Assembly: GCF_001027285.1 (NCBI RefSeq)
Contig: NZ_CP011509.1
Span: forward strand, 2,736,501-2,800,500
Reading direction: 5' to 3'
From: Archangium gephyra
GTDB taxonomy: Bacteria > Myxococcota > Myxococcia > Myxococcales > Myxococcaceae
DNA: 64,000 nucleotides
The translations under genes and the position numbers were made by a program. The notes under the pieces were generated by a model. It ran no database searches and had not been told where the DNA came from. It was given only the letters and a program-made list of their open reading frames with translations. Shown one piece after another: positions 8,493 through 19,935 of this stretch. How positions within the stretch are numbered: the stretch's first letter is position 1; every line of letters starts with the position of its first letter.

Positions 8493-9527
8493 TCACGCCG
8501 CGGCGGGGCGCTTCGCGCGCTCGTAGTGCCCGGCGAGGATCTCCAGGTAATTGCCATGCTCCACCCATTCCAGCAGGTGCATCACACGCCACGCGACGAA
8601 CGGGTGGCTGCTGTCCATGGTCATCAGCGTCGCGAGCAGACCGTCGAACCAGTTGTCCTCCTCCAGCTTCGCGAGCGTGCGCGCCTGACGGATGAAGGGG
8701 GCGAGCTGCATCTTCGTGCGCCGGGTGATGCCCGGCCGGCTCCCGCCCGCCAGCTTCATCAGCACGTGGAGCGAGGCCCCCAGGTCGCGGCACGCCAGCA
8801 GGCCCGCGCGGTCCGCCGTGAGCTCGGAGCAGCGCATCCATTTGTAGAGCGCCTTCTGCAGCGGGAAGCTCAGCACCTGTCCCACCGTGCCCAGCAGCTG
8901 GGTGCCACTCGCCATCACCACGGCGACCATGCGGTAGAGCCCATGCTCCGCGTGCATGTGGCCCAGCTCGTGTCCCATCACCGAGACCACCTCCGTGTCA
9001 TCGAGCTGGTCGAGCAGGCCCGAGTGGATCATCACCCACGGCTCCTCGCTGCCAAAGGTGGCCGCGTTGATATGCGGCGACTCGGAGAGGAACAGCGTGG
9101 GCCGCAGGCCGAGGTCCAGGCTCTGGCGGGAGCGCTCCAGCAGCGCCACCAGCTCGGGGAACTGATCGTCTCCGCAGAGCACGGCGCTGGACAGGTTGAG
9201 CAGCCGCAGGCTGCGCTCGCCCAGCTGGGTCATGACCCAGCGGATCAGCGTGGGGAAGCCGGGAATGCCCTTGAGGGCCGCCAGCGTCGTGCGGTCCAGC
9301 GGGTGCTCGTACGCGCTCGAGGCGATGCCGGTGAGCGGCTCGCCGGGGGCGAGGAACAGGGGCTCGCCGCACGCACCGCACTCACAGTGGTGGGGATCGA
9401 GGATGGCGCGCGACACCTGGACGCGGTTGCGCCGGCCGCAGTGGCGGCACTCCAGCAGCTTCACGGGGGCCTGCTTCGCGTCCGGCCACAGGGCGTGGGC
9501 CAGCTCGGCGTGGGACTCGTTCTTCAT
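8493..9527 (-). CDS. M48-family metallopeptidase with N-terminal zinc ribbon
   Basis: Encodes 344 residues. The catalytic zinc motif HELGH (H186, E187, H190) and a downstream ELTAD segment, supplying the third zinc ligand, identify an M48 (HtpX/Ste24-like) peptidase domain. Unusually, the N-terminus holds C27-x2-C30 and C48/C50-x2-C53 pairs that look like a zinc ribbon. Hydrophobic segments around 'YRMVAVVMASGTQLLGTVGQVL' could be membrane-associated. The ATG has a strong ribosome site (GGGAGGAAG) and overlaps the stop of the upstream EcsC-like gene by four bases, so the two are coupled. M48 enzymes usually serve membrane-protein quality control; the substrate here is unknown. Confidence 0.82.
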   Translation of the reverse strand: MKNESHAELAHALWPDAKQAPVKLLECRHCGRRNRVQVSRAILDPHHCECGACGEPLFLAPGEPLTGIASSAYEHPLDRTTLAALKGIPGFPTLIRWVMTQLGERSLRLLNLSSAVLCGDDQFPELVALLERSRQSLDLGLRPTLFLSESPHINAATFGSEEPWVMIHSGLLDQLDDTEVVSVMGHELGHMHAEHGLYRMVAVVMASGTQLLGTVGQVLSFPLQKALYKWMRCSELTADRAGLLACRDLGASLHVLMKLAGGSRPGITRRTKMQLAPFIRQARTLAKLEEDNWFDGLLATLMTMDSSHPFVAWRVMHLLEWVEHGNYLEILAGHYERAKRPAAA

Positions 9528-10297
9528 GACTTCCTCCCGGAGGTACGGCGAGCCGGTGCTCGCGCGCTCTTCTTGCTGGCCGCGCGCTTCTTCGCGGGCG
9601 GGCGCACCCGTGCCTCCACGACCTCTTCCTCCTGCTCCTGGCGGGTGGACTCGGTGGCGAGGAACTCGCGGCGCTTCTGGAGGTCCTGGATGCAGCGCTC
9701 GCCCACCCGGGTGGTGAGGACCTTGTTCATCGACGAGCCCACGGCGATGCCTATCAGCGGCAGCGCCCGCACCAGACCCCTGGAGAGCTGGAGGAGGGCG
9801 ATCTTCGTCATCACCCCCACCAGGTGCTTGGAGACCTCGCGCGGCGCGTACTTCCAGATGGCGACGCCCTCGGCCTTGGCCATGTCCACCAGGACGTTCT
9901 CGCCGCTCTTGGCGTCGTATGTGCTCACCGAGGCGAGCAGGAACGCGAGCTGCCGCTCCTCGTCCTTCCGGATGTCGAAGCCATGCAGGTAGCTGAGCAC
10001 GAGCGCCATCTCCACCTCGTACTTGAGGAGGAAGCCCATGTCCGCGAGCGCTCCGCCCAACGCCGCCGCCAGGGTGCCGGCTCCGGGAATCAGCGCGGGC
10101 GCGGCGGCGAGGCCTCCGGAGACGGCGGCGCGGTTGGAGAAATACCGCACCACCTCCCCGGCGGCGTCGCGCTTGTCCCCCCTGGCCTTGCTCAGGTGCT
10201 TCTCGGCGAGGGCGATGAGGCTGTCCGTGTCCGAGAGGATGCGCTCGACGGCGGTGAGGAGCTTGTGCCCCTGGCTCTGGTCTTCGGCTTCCTTCAT
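9524..10297 (-). CDS. EcsC-like protein
   Basis: Encodes 257 residues. The central region (about 55-190) has the Gly/Ala-rich, amphipathic organisation of EcsC-family proteins ('NRAAVSGGLAAAPALIPGAGTLAAALGGALADMGFLLKYEVEMALVLSYLHGFDI' and 'RGLVRALPLIGIAVGSSMNKVLT'). EcsC of Bacillus accompanies an ABC transporter that influences secretion and competence, but the molecular role is not known. The C-terminal 50 residues are highly basic (AKKRAASKKSARAPARR), suggesting nucleic-acid or membrane-surface contact. It is the first gene of a two-gene unit with the M48 peptidase and is divergent from the geosmin/encapsulin operon. Confidence 0.68.
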   Translation of the reverse strand: MKEAEDQSQGHKLLTAVERILSDTDSLIALAEKHLSKARGDKRDAAGEVVRYFSNRAAVSGGLAAAPALIPGAGTLAAALGGALADMGFLLKYEVEMALVLSYLHGFDIRKDEERQLAFLLASVSTYDAKSGENVLVDMAKAEGVAIWKYAPREVSKHLVGVMTKIALLQLSRGLVRALPLIGIAVGSSMNKVLTTRVGERCIQDLQKRREFLATESTRQEQEEEVVEARVRPPAKKRAASKKSARAPARRTSGRKS

Positions 10298-10385
10298 GGA
10301 CTCCCCCTCGGTGCGAGGACGCCGGCAGGGCGCCCGATGACGGGACGCTCGCGAAGCCCCGCGGCCCTGTCAAGCCAGGGGGGAC

Positions 10386-12877
<2,492 letters not shown>

Positions 12878-12880
12878 GCC

Positions 12881-14287
12881 ATGGCGAATATCGAGAAGCT
12901 GATTGAGGAAGCCAGGAAGCAGCAGATGAGCCTCGGGACGGAAGCGGCGCGCCAGCTGGCGACGACGACCAAGTCCGCCCCGCAGATGCAGGGCATCTCC
13001 AACCGGTGGCTGCTCAAGCTGCTGCCCTGGGTGCAGGTCAACGGCGGCGTGTTCCGGCTCAACCGGCGCCTGAGCTACAACGTGGGTGATGGCCGCGTGT
13101 CCTTCAGCAGCACGGGCGCGCGGGTGCAGGTCATCCCCCAGGAGCTCCGCGAGCTGCCGCTGCTGCGTGGCTTCGAGGACCCCGAGGTGCTGCTCGCCCT
13201 GGCCAACCGCTTCGAGCAGAAGGAGTACAAGGCCGGTGAGGTCATCACCCAGGCCGGCCAGGAGGCCGACTCGATCGTCCTCATCGCTCACGGCAAGGTG
13301 AACAAGATCGGCACCAGCAAGTACGGCGAGCAGACGGTGCTCGAGGTGCTGGCCGATGGCGACCACTACAGCTACGAGGTGCTGCTGGAGTCGAACGACC
13401 AGTGGAAGTTCACGGCCAAGGCCGTCACCCCGGCCACCGTGCTGGTCCTCCAGCAGTCCGCCTTCGAGGCGGTGCTCGCCCAGTCCCCGTCGCTGCAGAA
13501 GCACGTCGAGGACTTCAAGGCGCTCGCCAAGAAGAAGAAGGATCCGTCGGGCCAGGCGGACATCGAGCTGGCGGCCGGACACCACGGCGAGCCCGTGCTG
13601 CCGGGCACCTTCGTGGACTACGAGACGTCGCCCCGCGAGTACGAGCTGAGCGTGGCGCAGACGGTGCTGCAGATCCACACGCGCGTCGCCGACCTGTTCA
13701 ACGATCCGATGAACCAGACCGAGGAGCAGCTGCGTCTGACCGTCGAGGCGCTGAAGGAGCGCAAGGAGCACGAGCTCATCAACAACCGTGAGTTCGGCCT
13801 GCTGCACAACGCGGACCTCAAGCAGCGCATCCACACGCGCAGCGGTCCTCCGACGCCGGATGACATGGACGAGCTGCTGGCCACGGTGTGGAAGGATCCG
13901 TCCTTCTTCCTGGCCCACCCGCGCGCCATCGCCGCGTTCGGCCAGGAGTGCAACCGCCGCGGGGTGTACCCGGGCAGCATCGACGTGAACGGCCGCGCGG
14001 TCACCGCCTGGCGCGGCATCCCCATCTTCCCCAGCAACAAGATTCCCATCAGCGAGTCGCGGACCAGCTCCATCATGCTGATGCGCGCGGGCGCGGAGAA
14101 CCAGGGCGTCGTCGGCCTGCACCAGGCCGGCATCCCCGACGAGATCGAGCCCAGCCTGAACGTGCGCTACATGGGCATCAACGACAAGGCCGTCATCTCC
14201 TACCTCGTCAGCACCTACTTCTCCGCGGCGGTCCTCATCCCCGACGCGCTCGGCATCCTCGAGAGCGTGGAGATCGGCCGCGTCTGA
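12881..14287 (+). CDS. Family 2B encapsulin shell protein 1 (with cyclic-nucleotide-binding insert)
   Basis: Encodes 468 residues. The sequence is organised as a short N-arm ([21 protein letters not shown]), the start of an HK97-type shell fold (to about 75), a CRP/FNR-type cyclic-nucleotide-binding insert (about 85-215: '[31 protein letters not shown]', '[16 protein letters not shown]'), then the rest of the shell fold with '[16 protein letters not shown]' and the A-domain-like tail '[21 protein letters not shown]'. This arrangement is diagnostic of family 2B encapsulins, which assemble as icosahedral compartments and often house terpene cyclases. In the nucleotide pocket the usual FGE is YSYE and the phosphate-binding arginine is absent ([10 protein letters not shown]), so ligand binding is doubtful. 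It lies three bases after geosmin synthase and 47 bases before a second, homologous shell gene. Confidence 0.95.
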   Translation: MANIEKLIEEARKQQMSLGTEAARQLATTTKSAPQMQGISNRWLLKLLPWVQVNGGVFRLNRRLSYNVGDGRVSFSSTGARVQVIPQELRELPLLRGFEDPEVLLALANRFEQKEYKAGEVITQAGQEADSIVLIAHGKVNKIGTSKYGEQTVLEVLADGDHYSYEVLLESNDQWKFTAKAVTPATVLVLQQSAFEAVLAQSPSLQKHVEDFKALAKKKKDPSGQADIELAAGHHGEPVLPGTFVDYETSPREYELSVAQTVLQIHTRVADLFNDPMNQTEEQLRLTVEALKERKEHELINNREFGLLHNADLKQRIHTRSGPPTPDDMDELLATVWKDPSFFLAHPRAIAAFGQECNRRGVYPGSIDVNGRAVTAWRGIPIFPSNKIPISESRTSSIMLMRAGAENQGVVGLHQAGIPDEIEPSLNVRYMGINDKAVISYLVSTYFSAAVLIPDALGILESVEIGRV

Positions 14288-14334
14288 GGACGCGGGCGAT
14301 CTGAGTCAGTCCAGACACAGCTGAGGCACAGCTC

Positions 14335-15744
14335 ATGGCGAATACGATGAACACGGGCAGCGGTGGTGGTGAAGTCGAACAGCGGCAGATGAGCCTGGGG
14401 ACGGACGCGGCCCGTCAGTTGGCGACGACGACCAAGTCGCGGCCGCAGATGTTGGGAATCACTCCCAGGTGGCTGCTGCGCATGCTGCCGTGGGTCGAGG
14501 TGCCGGGTGGCGTGTACCGCGTCAACCGTCGCCTGACCTACTCCGTGGGGGATGGGCGCCTCAGCTTCTCCAACGTCGGCGCCCGGGTGGAGGTCATTCC
14601 CCAGGAGCTGCGCGAGCTGCCGCTGCTGCGTGATGTCGACGACGCCGAGGTGTTGTCCGCCCTGGCGTCCCGGTTCGTGCAGCGGGAGTTCAAGCCGGGT
14701 GAGCGGATCGTCGAGGCGGGCCAGCCCGCCGAGCAGGTGATGCTGCTCGCCCATGGCAAGGCCCAGAAGCTGGGCCGTGGCCAGTATGGCGACGAGGTCC
14801 TGATCGAGACGCTCGCCGATGGCGATCACTTCGGGGACATGTCGGTGGTGGAGTCGAATGACCAGTGGAAGTTCACGGTCAAGGCACTCACCCCCTGCAC
14901 AGTGATGATGCTGCCGCAGCGGGTGTTCGAGGAGCTGATCAAACAGTCCGCGGTGCTGTCCGCTCATATCGATCGGATCAAGGAGCGGTTGAGCAAGCCG
15001 CAGGACAAGGCGGGACAGGCCGCCATCCAGCTCGCCGCGGGACACCACGGCGAGCCGGAGCTGCCGGGGACGTTCGTCGACTACGATCTCAAGCCCCGCG
15101 AGTATGAGCTGAGCCTGGCCCAGACCCTGCTTCGGGTGCATACCCGCGTCGCGGACGTGTTCAACGGCCCGATGGACCAGGTGGGGGAGCAGATCCGGTT
15201 GACCATCGAGGCCCTGCGCGAGCGGCAGGAAGACGAGATGATCAACAACCGGGACTTCGGGTTGCTGCACAACGCGGACCTCAAGCAGCGCATCCACGCG
15301 CGCAGCGGGCCGCCCACGCCCGATGACCTGGACGATCTGCTCAGCCGGCGCAAGAAGTCACGGTTCTTCCTGGCCCATCCGCGCACCATCTCCGCGTTCG
15401 GCCAGGAGTGCACCCGGCGTGGGCTCTATCCGCCCATCGTCGAGGTGGAGGGCCGGAAGTTCATCGGCTGGCGCGGTGTCCCGCTGCTGCCCTGCGACAA
15501 GATTCCCATCTCCGAGTACGGCACGACTTCCATCCTCGTGCTCCGGACGGGGAAGGACGATCAAGGCGTCGTGGGCCTGCGTCAGACGGGCATCCCGGAT
15601 GAGGTCGAGCCGGGCTTGTCCGTGCGGCACATGGGCGTCAACGAGAAGGCGGTCTCCTCCCATCTCGTGAGCACCTACTACTCCGCGGCCGTGCTCATCC
15701 CCGACGCGCTCGGAGTCCTGGAGAACATCCAGCTCGGGCGCTGA
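14335..15744 (+). CDS. Family 2B encapsulin shell protein 2 (with cyclic-nucleotide-binding insert)
   Basis: Encodes 469 residues and is a clear paralogue of the preceding shell protein through its whole length, including the arm motif [21 protein letters not shown], the CRP-like insert and the C-terminal '[21 protein letters not shown]'. Differences: a longer Gly-rich N-terminus ([18 protein letters not shown]), and a pocket sequence [14 protein letters not shown] that keeps an FGD resembling the family's FGE, although the canonical phosphate-binding arginine is also missing ([10 protein letters not shown]). Two shell genes beside one cargo gene imply either mixed two-component shells or alternative shells. 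Codon choice is slightly less biased than in the first copy. A hairpin follows 47 bases after the stop. Confidence 0.94.
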   Translation: MANTMNTGSGGGEVEQRQMSLGTDAARQLATTTKSRPQMLGITPRWLLRMLPWVEVPGGVYRVNRRLTYSVGDGRLSFSNVGARVEVIPQELRELPLLRDVDDAEVLSALASRFVQREFKPGERIVEAGQPAEQVMLLAHGKAQKLGRGQYGDEVLIETLADGDHFGDMSVVESNDQWKFTVKALTPCTVMMLPQRVFEELIKQSAVLSAHIDRIKERLSKPQDKAGQAAIQLAAGHHGEPELPGTFVDYDLKPREYELSLAQTLLRVHTRVADVFNGPMDQVGEQIRLTIEALRERQEDEMINNRDFGLLHNADLKQRIHARSGPPTPDDLDDLLSRRKKSRFFLAHPRTISAFGQECTRRGLYPPIVEVEGRKFIGWRGVPLLPCDKIPISEYGTTSILVLRTGKDDQGVVGLRQTGIPDEVEPGLSVRHMGVNEKAVSSHLVSTYYSAAVLIPDALGVLENIQLGR

Positions 15745-15790
15745 GCGTCCTCGGCTCCCGGGCGCGTCAAAGGGAAAAGGGAAAAGGGAA

Positions 15791-15817
15791 GCACCCGCCC
15801 TGTGCAGGGGCGGGTGC
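15791..15817 (+). terminator. Hairpin at the end of the encapsulin operon
   Basis: A perfect 10-bp stem (GCACCCGCCC / GGGCGGGTGC) with a 7-base loop, preceded by a GGGAAAA tandem repeat. There is no T-tract. Its position between the shell genes and the next lipoprotein gene makes it the likely end of the geosmin-encapsulin transcript. Confidence 0.5.
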
Positions 15818-15861
15818 GGCCCGAGCATTCGCTTTGACGATCTGGGGCATGCTCTTGCGGC

Positions 15862-17355
15862 ATGAACAGAGCGCCCACGCTGCCACCCCTGGTCCTGTGC
15901 CTCGCCTTGCTGTCCGTGTCGTGCGCCGCTTCGCGGGCACACGTTGCTGAAGGACGGCCACGGCGTGTGGAGGATTCGTCGGGAGGCACTCCGCGTGGGA
16001 GTAGTCGCACGCGTGAGTTGCGGCAGCCCTCGGTATCTGTTGCGCCCCAGCAGGAGCGGCCCTCTTCGTTGGGTCCTACTGATCTGGGGCTGCTGCCCGT
16101 GGGTTTTCGCGAACTGCCCGATGGCCGTTGGCAACTCCTCTTTCCATCCCAGCCGCCCAACCTCGCGCTGGAGGTGTTGAGCCTCGAGGAGGTGCGCCCT
16201 CTCCTCACCGCCTTCTCCACCCTTGAGCATGGCTCGGGCCCACGGCTCCGTCTTCTGGAGGTGCCTGGCGCGGAACACAGCTCCCATCGTCCCACCACCG
16301 ACTGGGAAGCCCGTCTGCGCGAGGAGTTCCTCTCGCGCTTCGGCCCTCCGCTCCTCCCCCTCCCCGAATCACTCACCTCCAGCCGCCTCTTCCTCGCCCT
16401 TCAGCTCTCCACACGCTACATGGCCGACGGCATCCGCGAGGCCGCCATCGCCCTCTTCACCTCACCTGTCTTCGTCCTCAGCGTCTGCCTTTCCATCGTC
16501 GTCTACTTTTCCGCCTGGCTCATGCCCGAGCCGCTGTTCTCGAAGGCATTCGCCGCCACCCTCACGCTGCGCCTCGCGCTGGCCGCGGGCCTCGTGGAGG
16601 TGGGGCAGGTGGCCATGGCCTGCCTGCGCCTGTACCGGGAGGTGGAAGCCTCCTCGACTCCCCAGGAGTTGGAGGCCGCCTCCGCTCGCTTTGGCAAATC
16701 CATGGGCGGCACGTATCTGCGCGTGCTGGTCACGGTCGCCACCCTCGGTCTGACCCGCTTCATTCCCCAGGTGCCCGAGGGCGGTATCTGGCGACTGTTC
16801 CCCCCAGCGACGCCTCAAGGGCTCGTCCTTCTCGAGCAGTCAGCCTCCGGCGCCCAGGTGATGGCGAACGGCTCCCTCATCGTCTCCGGCGTCGCCATGG
16901 GCACTGCCTCCTGCTCTGGTCTCGCCCTGTGCGCGACGAATGCTTCCGTCAGCGCGCCCAGCGGGGCCTCCAGGCTCTCCACCCGTTACGGTCCTCCGCA
17001 CACCCGGAAGAACCCGCGGCACAATGCGGCCATCGAGGATGAACTGGCCGCACGTGAGGCCGCGGGGCATACAGATCTCCGAAAGAACAAGCCCCAGGTG
17101 GATGAACGAGGCAACCGGCTTTTCGAGCAGAGCCCCACCGCCAGGCCCGCCTTCCGCAGGCCGGATGTCTCCTCCATCCGCCCCGATGGTATCCGGCACA
17201 ACATCAACTACGTCTCCAACCCCAAGGATTTGAAGCGTGAGTTGGATGCGTTCGAGGCGATGAAGCGTGCGGACCTGGACGCCATCCATGAGTTGTACCT
17301 GCTGGATGGTACATTGGTACGACGGCACGTCCCCGCCAGCGTCCAGTTTCCCTGA
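15862..17355 (+). CDS. SitA-like polymorphic toxin lipoprotein, locus 1
   Basis: Encodes 497 residues. A lipoprotein-type signal ends LLSVSC (Cys21). The middle (about 190-310) has two or three hydrophobic helices and a block 'SARFGKSMGGTYLRVLVTVATLG' that aligns with '[23 protein letters not shown]' of the second toxin-like gene at 40516, while the C-terminal ~120 residues differ completely. Conserved lipoprotein body plus variable tip followed by a small downstream gene is the SitA-SitI pattern of myxobacteria, where toxins pass between kin cells by TraA/TraB outer-membrane exchange. The tip ('RPDVSSIRPDGIRHNINYVSNPKDLKRELDAFEAMKRADLDA') could be a nuclease-like fold, but no catalytic set is convincing. 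Assignment to a numbered SitA family is not possible here. Confidence 0.75.
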   Translation: MNRAPTLPPLVLCLALLSVSCAASRAHVAEGRPRRVEDSSGGTPRGSSRTRELRQPSVSVAPQQERPSSLGPTDLGLLPVGFRELPDGRWQLLFPSQPPNLALEVLSLEEVRPLLTAFSTLEHGSGPRLRLLEVPGAEHSSHRPTTDWEARLREEFLSRFGPPLLPLPESLTSSRLFLALQLSTRYMADGIREAAIALFTSPVFVLSVCLSIVVYFSAWLMPEPLFSKAFAATLTLRLALAAGLVEVGQVAMACLRLYREVEASSTPQELEAASARFGKSMGGTYLRVLVTVATLGLTRFIPQVPEGGIWRLFPPATPQGLVLLEQSASGAQVMANGSLIVSGVAMGTASCSGLALCATNASVSAPSGASRLSTRYGPPHTRKNPRHNAAIEDELAAREAAGHTDLRKNKPQVDERGNRLFEQSPTARPAFRRPDVSSIRPDGIRHNINYVSNPKDLKRELDAFEAMKRADLDAIHELYLLDGTLVRRHVPASVQFP

Positions 17356-17370
17356 AGCACCGATTGGCTG

Positions 17371-18360
17371 ATGACACCCAAGACGGACAAAGCCCAGTTG
17401 TGGAATGCCTTCGTGGACGCGTACCACCAGGGCGATGAGGCACGGGCCCGTGAATGGCTGCGGCGGCTCGGCGCGAAGCCCAGGGTCGTCTTGGAGGCCA
17501 TGCTCGAGAATCCGGATGCAATCGTTCGCCAGGCAGCGGCTTTTGGTCTGGGCGAGCTGGGGGGAGCCGCCAGCGCTCGGCGCCTGGAGCGGCAGCTCGC
17601 CCTGGAGGAGGCGCGCGGGGACCATGACGCGGCCTCCGTCATCGAAGCCATCACCGAGGCGCTGGGGCGCATCGCGGACACCTCGGCTCGTGCGGGACTG
17701 CTGCGCCGGCTGGAACGTCTGCCCGGCTCGAAGGTGGCTCCCGCGGACGTCAACACCCTGGCCCGTGCGCTGTGGCGCAGGCGTCACCCGGAGCTGAGCC
17801 CCGCTGTCCAACGCACGCTGGAGCGCCTTTGCATGCCAACCGCCGCCTCCCTGCGAGGATTGGCGGTGCTGCTGGAGACGTCTCCAGAGGCGCTGCGGGC
17901 TTGGGTAGAGGACGCGGGGGTTCCCATCGAGCAGAAGGCAGAAGTGCTCACGGTCCTGGAGGAGGAGGTACCCGATTCACTGGTGCCCGTCCTGCCCGCG
18001 TTCATCTTCACCGCCAGTGCCCAGGCTTCCCTTGCGTTGGACCAGCGGGGTGATGCCTCCTACTACTGCGAACGCCTCTTCATCCTGCTGTTCCTGCACG
18101 CGGAGCGCGTTCTTCCCGCACTCCCGGCGCCAGCCCGCGCCAGCCTGCGCGCGGTGGCCCGGACGTTGGTGACGGCGAAGTCCCAGCGTTGTGCCCTCAG
18201 GGCCGTGACGATGCTCCAGTTCGTCGGACGGTCCGAGGATCTGGCGCTCCTCGAAGCTCATCGCCCCGAGGATGAGACGCTGGCGGCCGTCTTCGACGAC
18301 GTTGCTCGGGCCGTGCGCCACCGGGAGAATCAAGTTCCCCCGGGGGGCGCTGCGAACTGA
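17371..18360 (+). CDS. HEAT-repeat protein, predicted immunity partner of SitA-like toxin 1
   Basis: Encodes 329 residues made of helical pairs, with the clearest HEAT unit 'PDAIVRQAAAFGLGELGGAASARRLERQL' at about 48-76 and a second at 'SVIEAITEALGRIADTSARAGLLRRLERL'. No signal peptide, so cytoplasmic. It begins 15 bases after the toxin stop, on the same strand, with nothing else between them. HEAT-type proteins are frequent immunity proteins of polymorphic toxins, so binding and neutralising the toxin tip is the best inference from context. It could instead be an unrelated HEAT protein. Confidence 0.68.
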   Translation: MTPKTDKAQLWNAFVDAYHQGDEARAREWLRRLGAKPRVVLEAMLENPDAIVRQAAAFGLGELGGAASARRLERQLALEEARGDHDAASVIEAITEALGRIADTSARAGLLRRLERLPGSKVAPADVNTLARALWRRRHPELSPAVQRTLERLCMPTAASLRGLAVLLETSPEALRAWVEDAGVPIEQKAEVLTVLEEEVPDSLVPVLPAFIFTASAQASLALDQRGDASYYCERLFILLFLHAERVLPALPAPARASLRAVARTLVTAKSQRCALRAVTMLQFVGRSEDLALLEAHRPEDETLAAVFDDVARAVRHRENQVPPGGAAN

Positions 18361-18390
18361 GCGCGGAGGACTGCCTCCCAAAGGCGAGGC

Positions 18391-19788
18391 TCAGGCGGTG
18401 GCGAGCTTCGGGTTGGACTCGGACACCGAGGTGGCGCCCGGGTTGAGGTTGCCCGTCAGGTACTTGCCGGAGAAGCAGGCCGTGCAGAAGGTGGTGCGCT
18501 CCTTGTCTCCCACCGCGCTGCCCAGGCCCTCCATCGAGATGTAGCCCAGCGTGTCCGCCGTCACGTAGCGGGCGATCTCCTCCACGCTGTGGCTGGAGGC
18601 GATCAGCTCCTGCCGGCTCGGCGTGTCGATGCCGTAGTAGCAGGGCCACTGCGTCGGCGGCGACGAGATGCGCAGGTGCACCTCCAGCGCGCCCGCCGCC
18701 TTGAGCATCTTCACGATCTTCCGGCTGGTGGTGCCGCGCACGATCGAGTCGTCCACCACCACCACGCGCTTGCCCTTGAGCACCTGCCGCACCGCCGACA
18801 GCTTCAGCTTCACGCCGAAGTGACGGATGGACTGCTGCGGCTCGATGAAGGTGCGGCCCACGTAGTGGCTGCGGATGAGGCCCACGTCGTACGGAATGCC
18901 GCTCGCCTGCGCGTAGCCGATGGCCGCCGCCACTCCCGAGTCCGGTACCGCGATGACCAGGTCCGCTCCCGGCGCCGGCTGCTCCTTCGCCAGCTGCCGC
19001 CCCATCTCCTTGCGCGTCTCGTACACGCTCGTGCCGAACAGCACCGAGTCCGGCTTGGCGAAGTACACGTGCTCGAAGATGCACCGGCCCAGCCTCGTGG
19101 GCGGGAAGGGCTGGCTGGCGTGCAGGCCCGTCTCGTCGATGACCACCATCTCCCCGGCCTCGAGCTCGCGCAGGTACTCCGCCTCGATGAGATCCAGCGC
19201 CGTCGTCTCGCTGGCCAGCACCCAGCTGTTCTTCACCATGCCGAGCACCAGCGGCCGGAAGCCATTGGGGTCCCTCACCGCCACCAGCTTCTTGTCCGTG
19301 AGGAAGAGGATGCTGTAGGCGCCCTTCACCTTGGAGAGGGCCTCGACGACCTTCTGCTCGAAGGAGGGCTGCTTGGAGCGGGCGATGAGGTGGATGACCA
19401 CCTCGGTGTCCGAGTCCGACTGGAAGATGGCACCGTCGGCCTCGAGCTGGGTGCGCAGCTCTTGTGCGTTGACGAGGTTGCCGTTGTGGGCCACCGCGAG
19501 CTGGCCACCCACGTACTCCACCGTGAGGGGCTGGGCGTTCTTGAGCTGGCTGACGCCCGCCGTGGAGTAGCGCACGTGGCCGATGGCCGCGTTACCCGGC
19601 AGCTTCTCGAGCACCGGCGCGTTGAAGATGTCCGCCACCAGCCCCATCTCGCGATGCGCCCGGAGGTCCTGGCCATCCGAGGCGACGATGCCCGCGGACT
19701 CCTGCCCGCGGTGCTGCAGGGCATGCAGGCCGAGGTACGTCAGGTTGGATGCCTCTGGGTTGCCTACGATTCCGAAGATCCCACACAT
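18391..19788 (-). CDS. purF: Amidophosphoribosyltransferase
   Basis: Encodes 465 residues. PurF makes 5-phosphoribosylamine from PRPP and glutamine, the first committed step of purine synthesis. The glutaminase nucleophile Cys2 follows the initiator directly (MCGIFGIVG), with no propeptide; '[10 protein letters not shown]' and 'NLVNAQELR' belong to the N-terminal Ntn-hydrolase domain. The phosphoribosyltransferase domain has the PRPP loop '[14 protein letters not shown]'. Late cysteines ([10 protein letters not shown]) match the iron-sulfur type known from Bacillus. Length is typical. It is divergent from the ceramidase-like gene and stands alone, with no other pur gene in the window. Confidence 0.96.
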   Translation of the reverse strand: MCGIFGIVGNPEASNLTYLGLHALQHRGQESAGIVASDGQDLRAHREMGLVADIFNAPVLEKLPGNAAIGHVRYSTAGVSQLKNAQPLTVEYVGGQLAVAHNGNLVNAQELRTQLEADGAIFQSDSDTEVVIHLIARSKQPSFEQKVVEALSKVKGAYSILFLTDKKLVAVRDPNGFRPLVLGMVKNSWVLASETTALDLIEAEYLRELEAGEMVVIDETGLHASQPFPPTRLGRCIFEHVYFAKPDSVLFGTSVYETRKEMGRQLAKEQPAPGADLVIAVPDSGVAAAIGYAQASGIPYDVGLIRSHYVGRTFIEPQQSIRHFGVKLKLSAVRQVLKGKRVVVVDDSIVRGTTSRKIVKMLKAAGALEVHLRISSPPTQWPCYYGIDTPSRQELIASSHSVEEIARYVTADTLGYISMEGLGSAVGDKERTTFCTACFSGKYLTGNLNPGATSVSESNPKLATA

Positions 19789-19935
19789 GGCGCGTGCCTT
19801 ATCCCCTTCGGGTGCCGAACGGAACTGGAGAACGGTCGCCTCCTCCACGGGTATTCCGGGAGTGAATGTGGGGAAGGAGCGGGCAGGCGGACATTCCCCT
19901 GGAATTCCCCTTCTGGAGGTAGGCTTCCCCTCTTC

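Noticed and set aside
12881-15744. CRP/FNR-type transcription factors, suggested by the cyclic-nucleotide-binding segments
   Set aside because: There is no helix-turn-helix after the CNB segment; the flanking sequence is continuous shell-fold sequence on both sides.
15770-15790. GGGAAAA tandem repeat before the hairpin
   Set aside because: Only about three units; too short to call a satellite or phase-variable tract, and it is non-coding.
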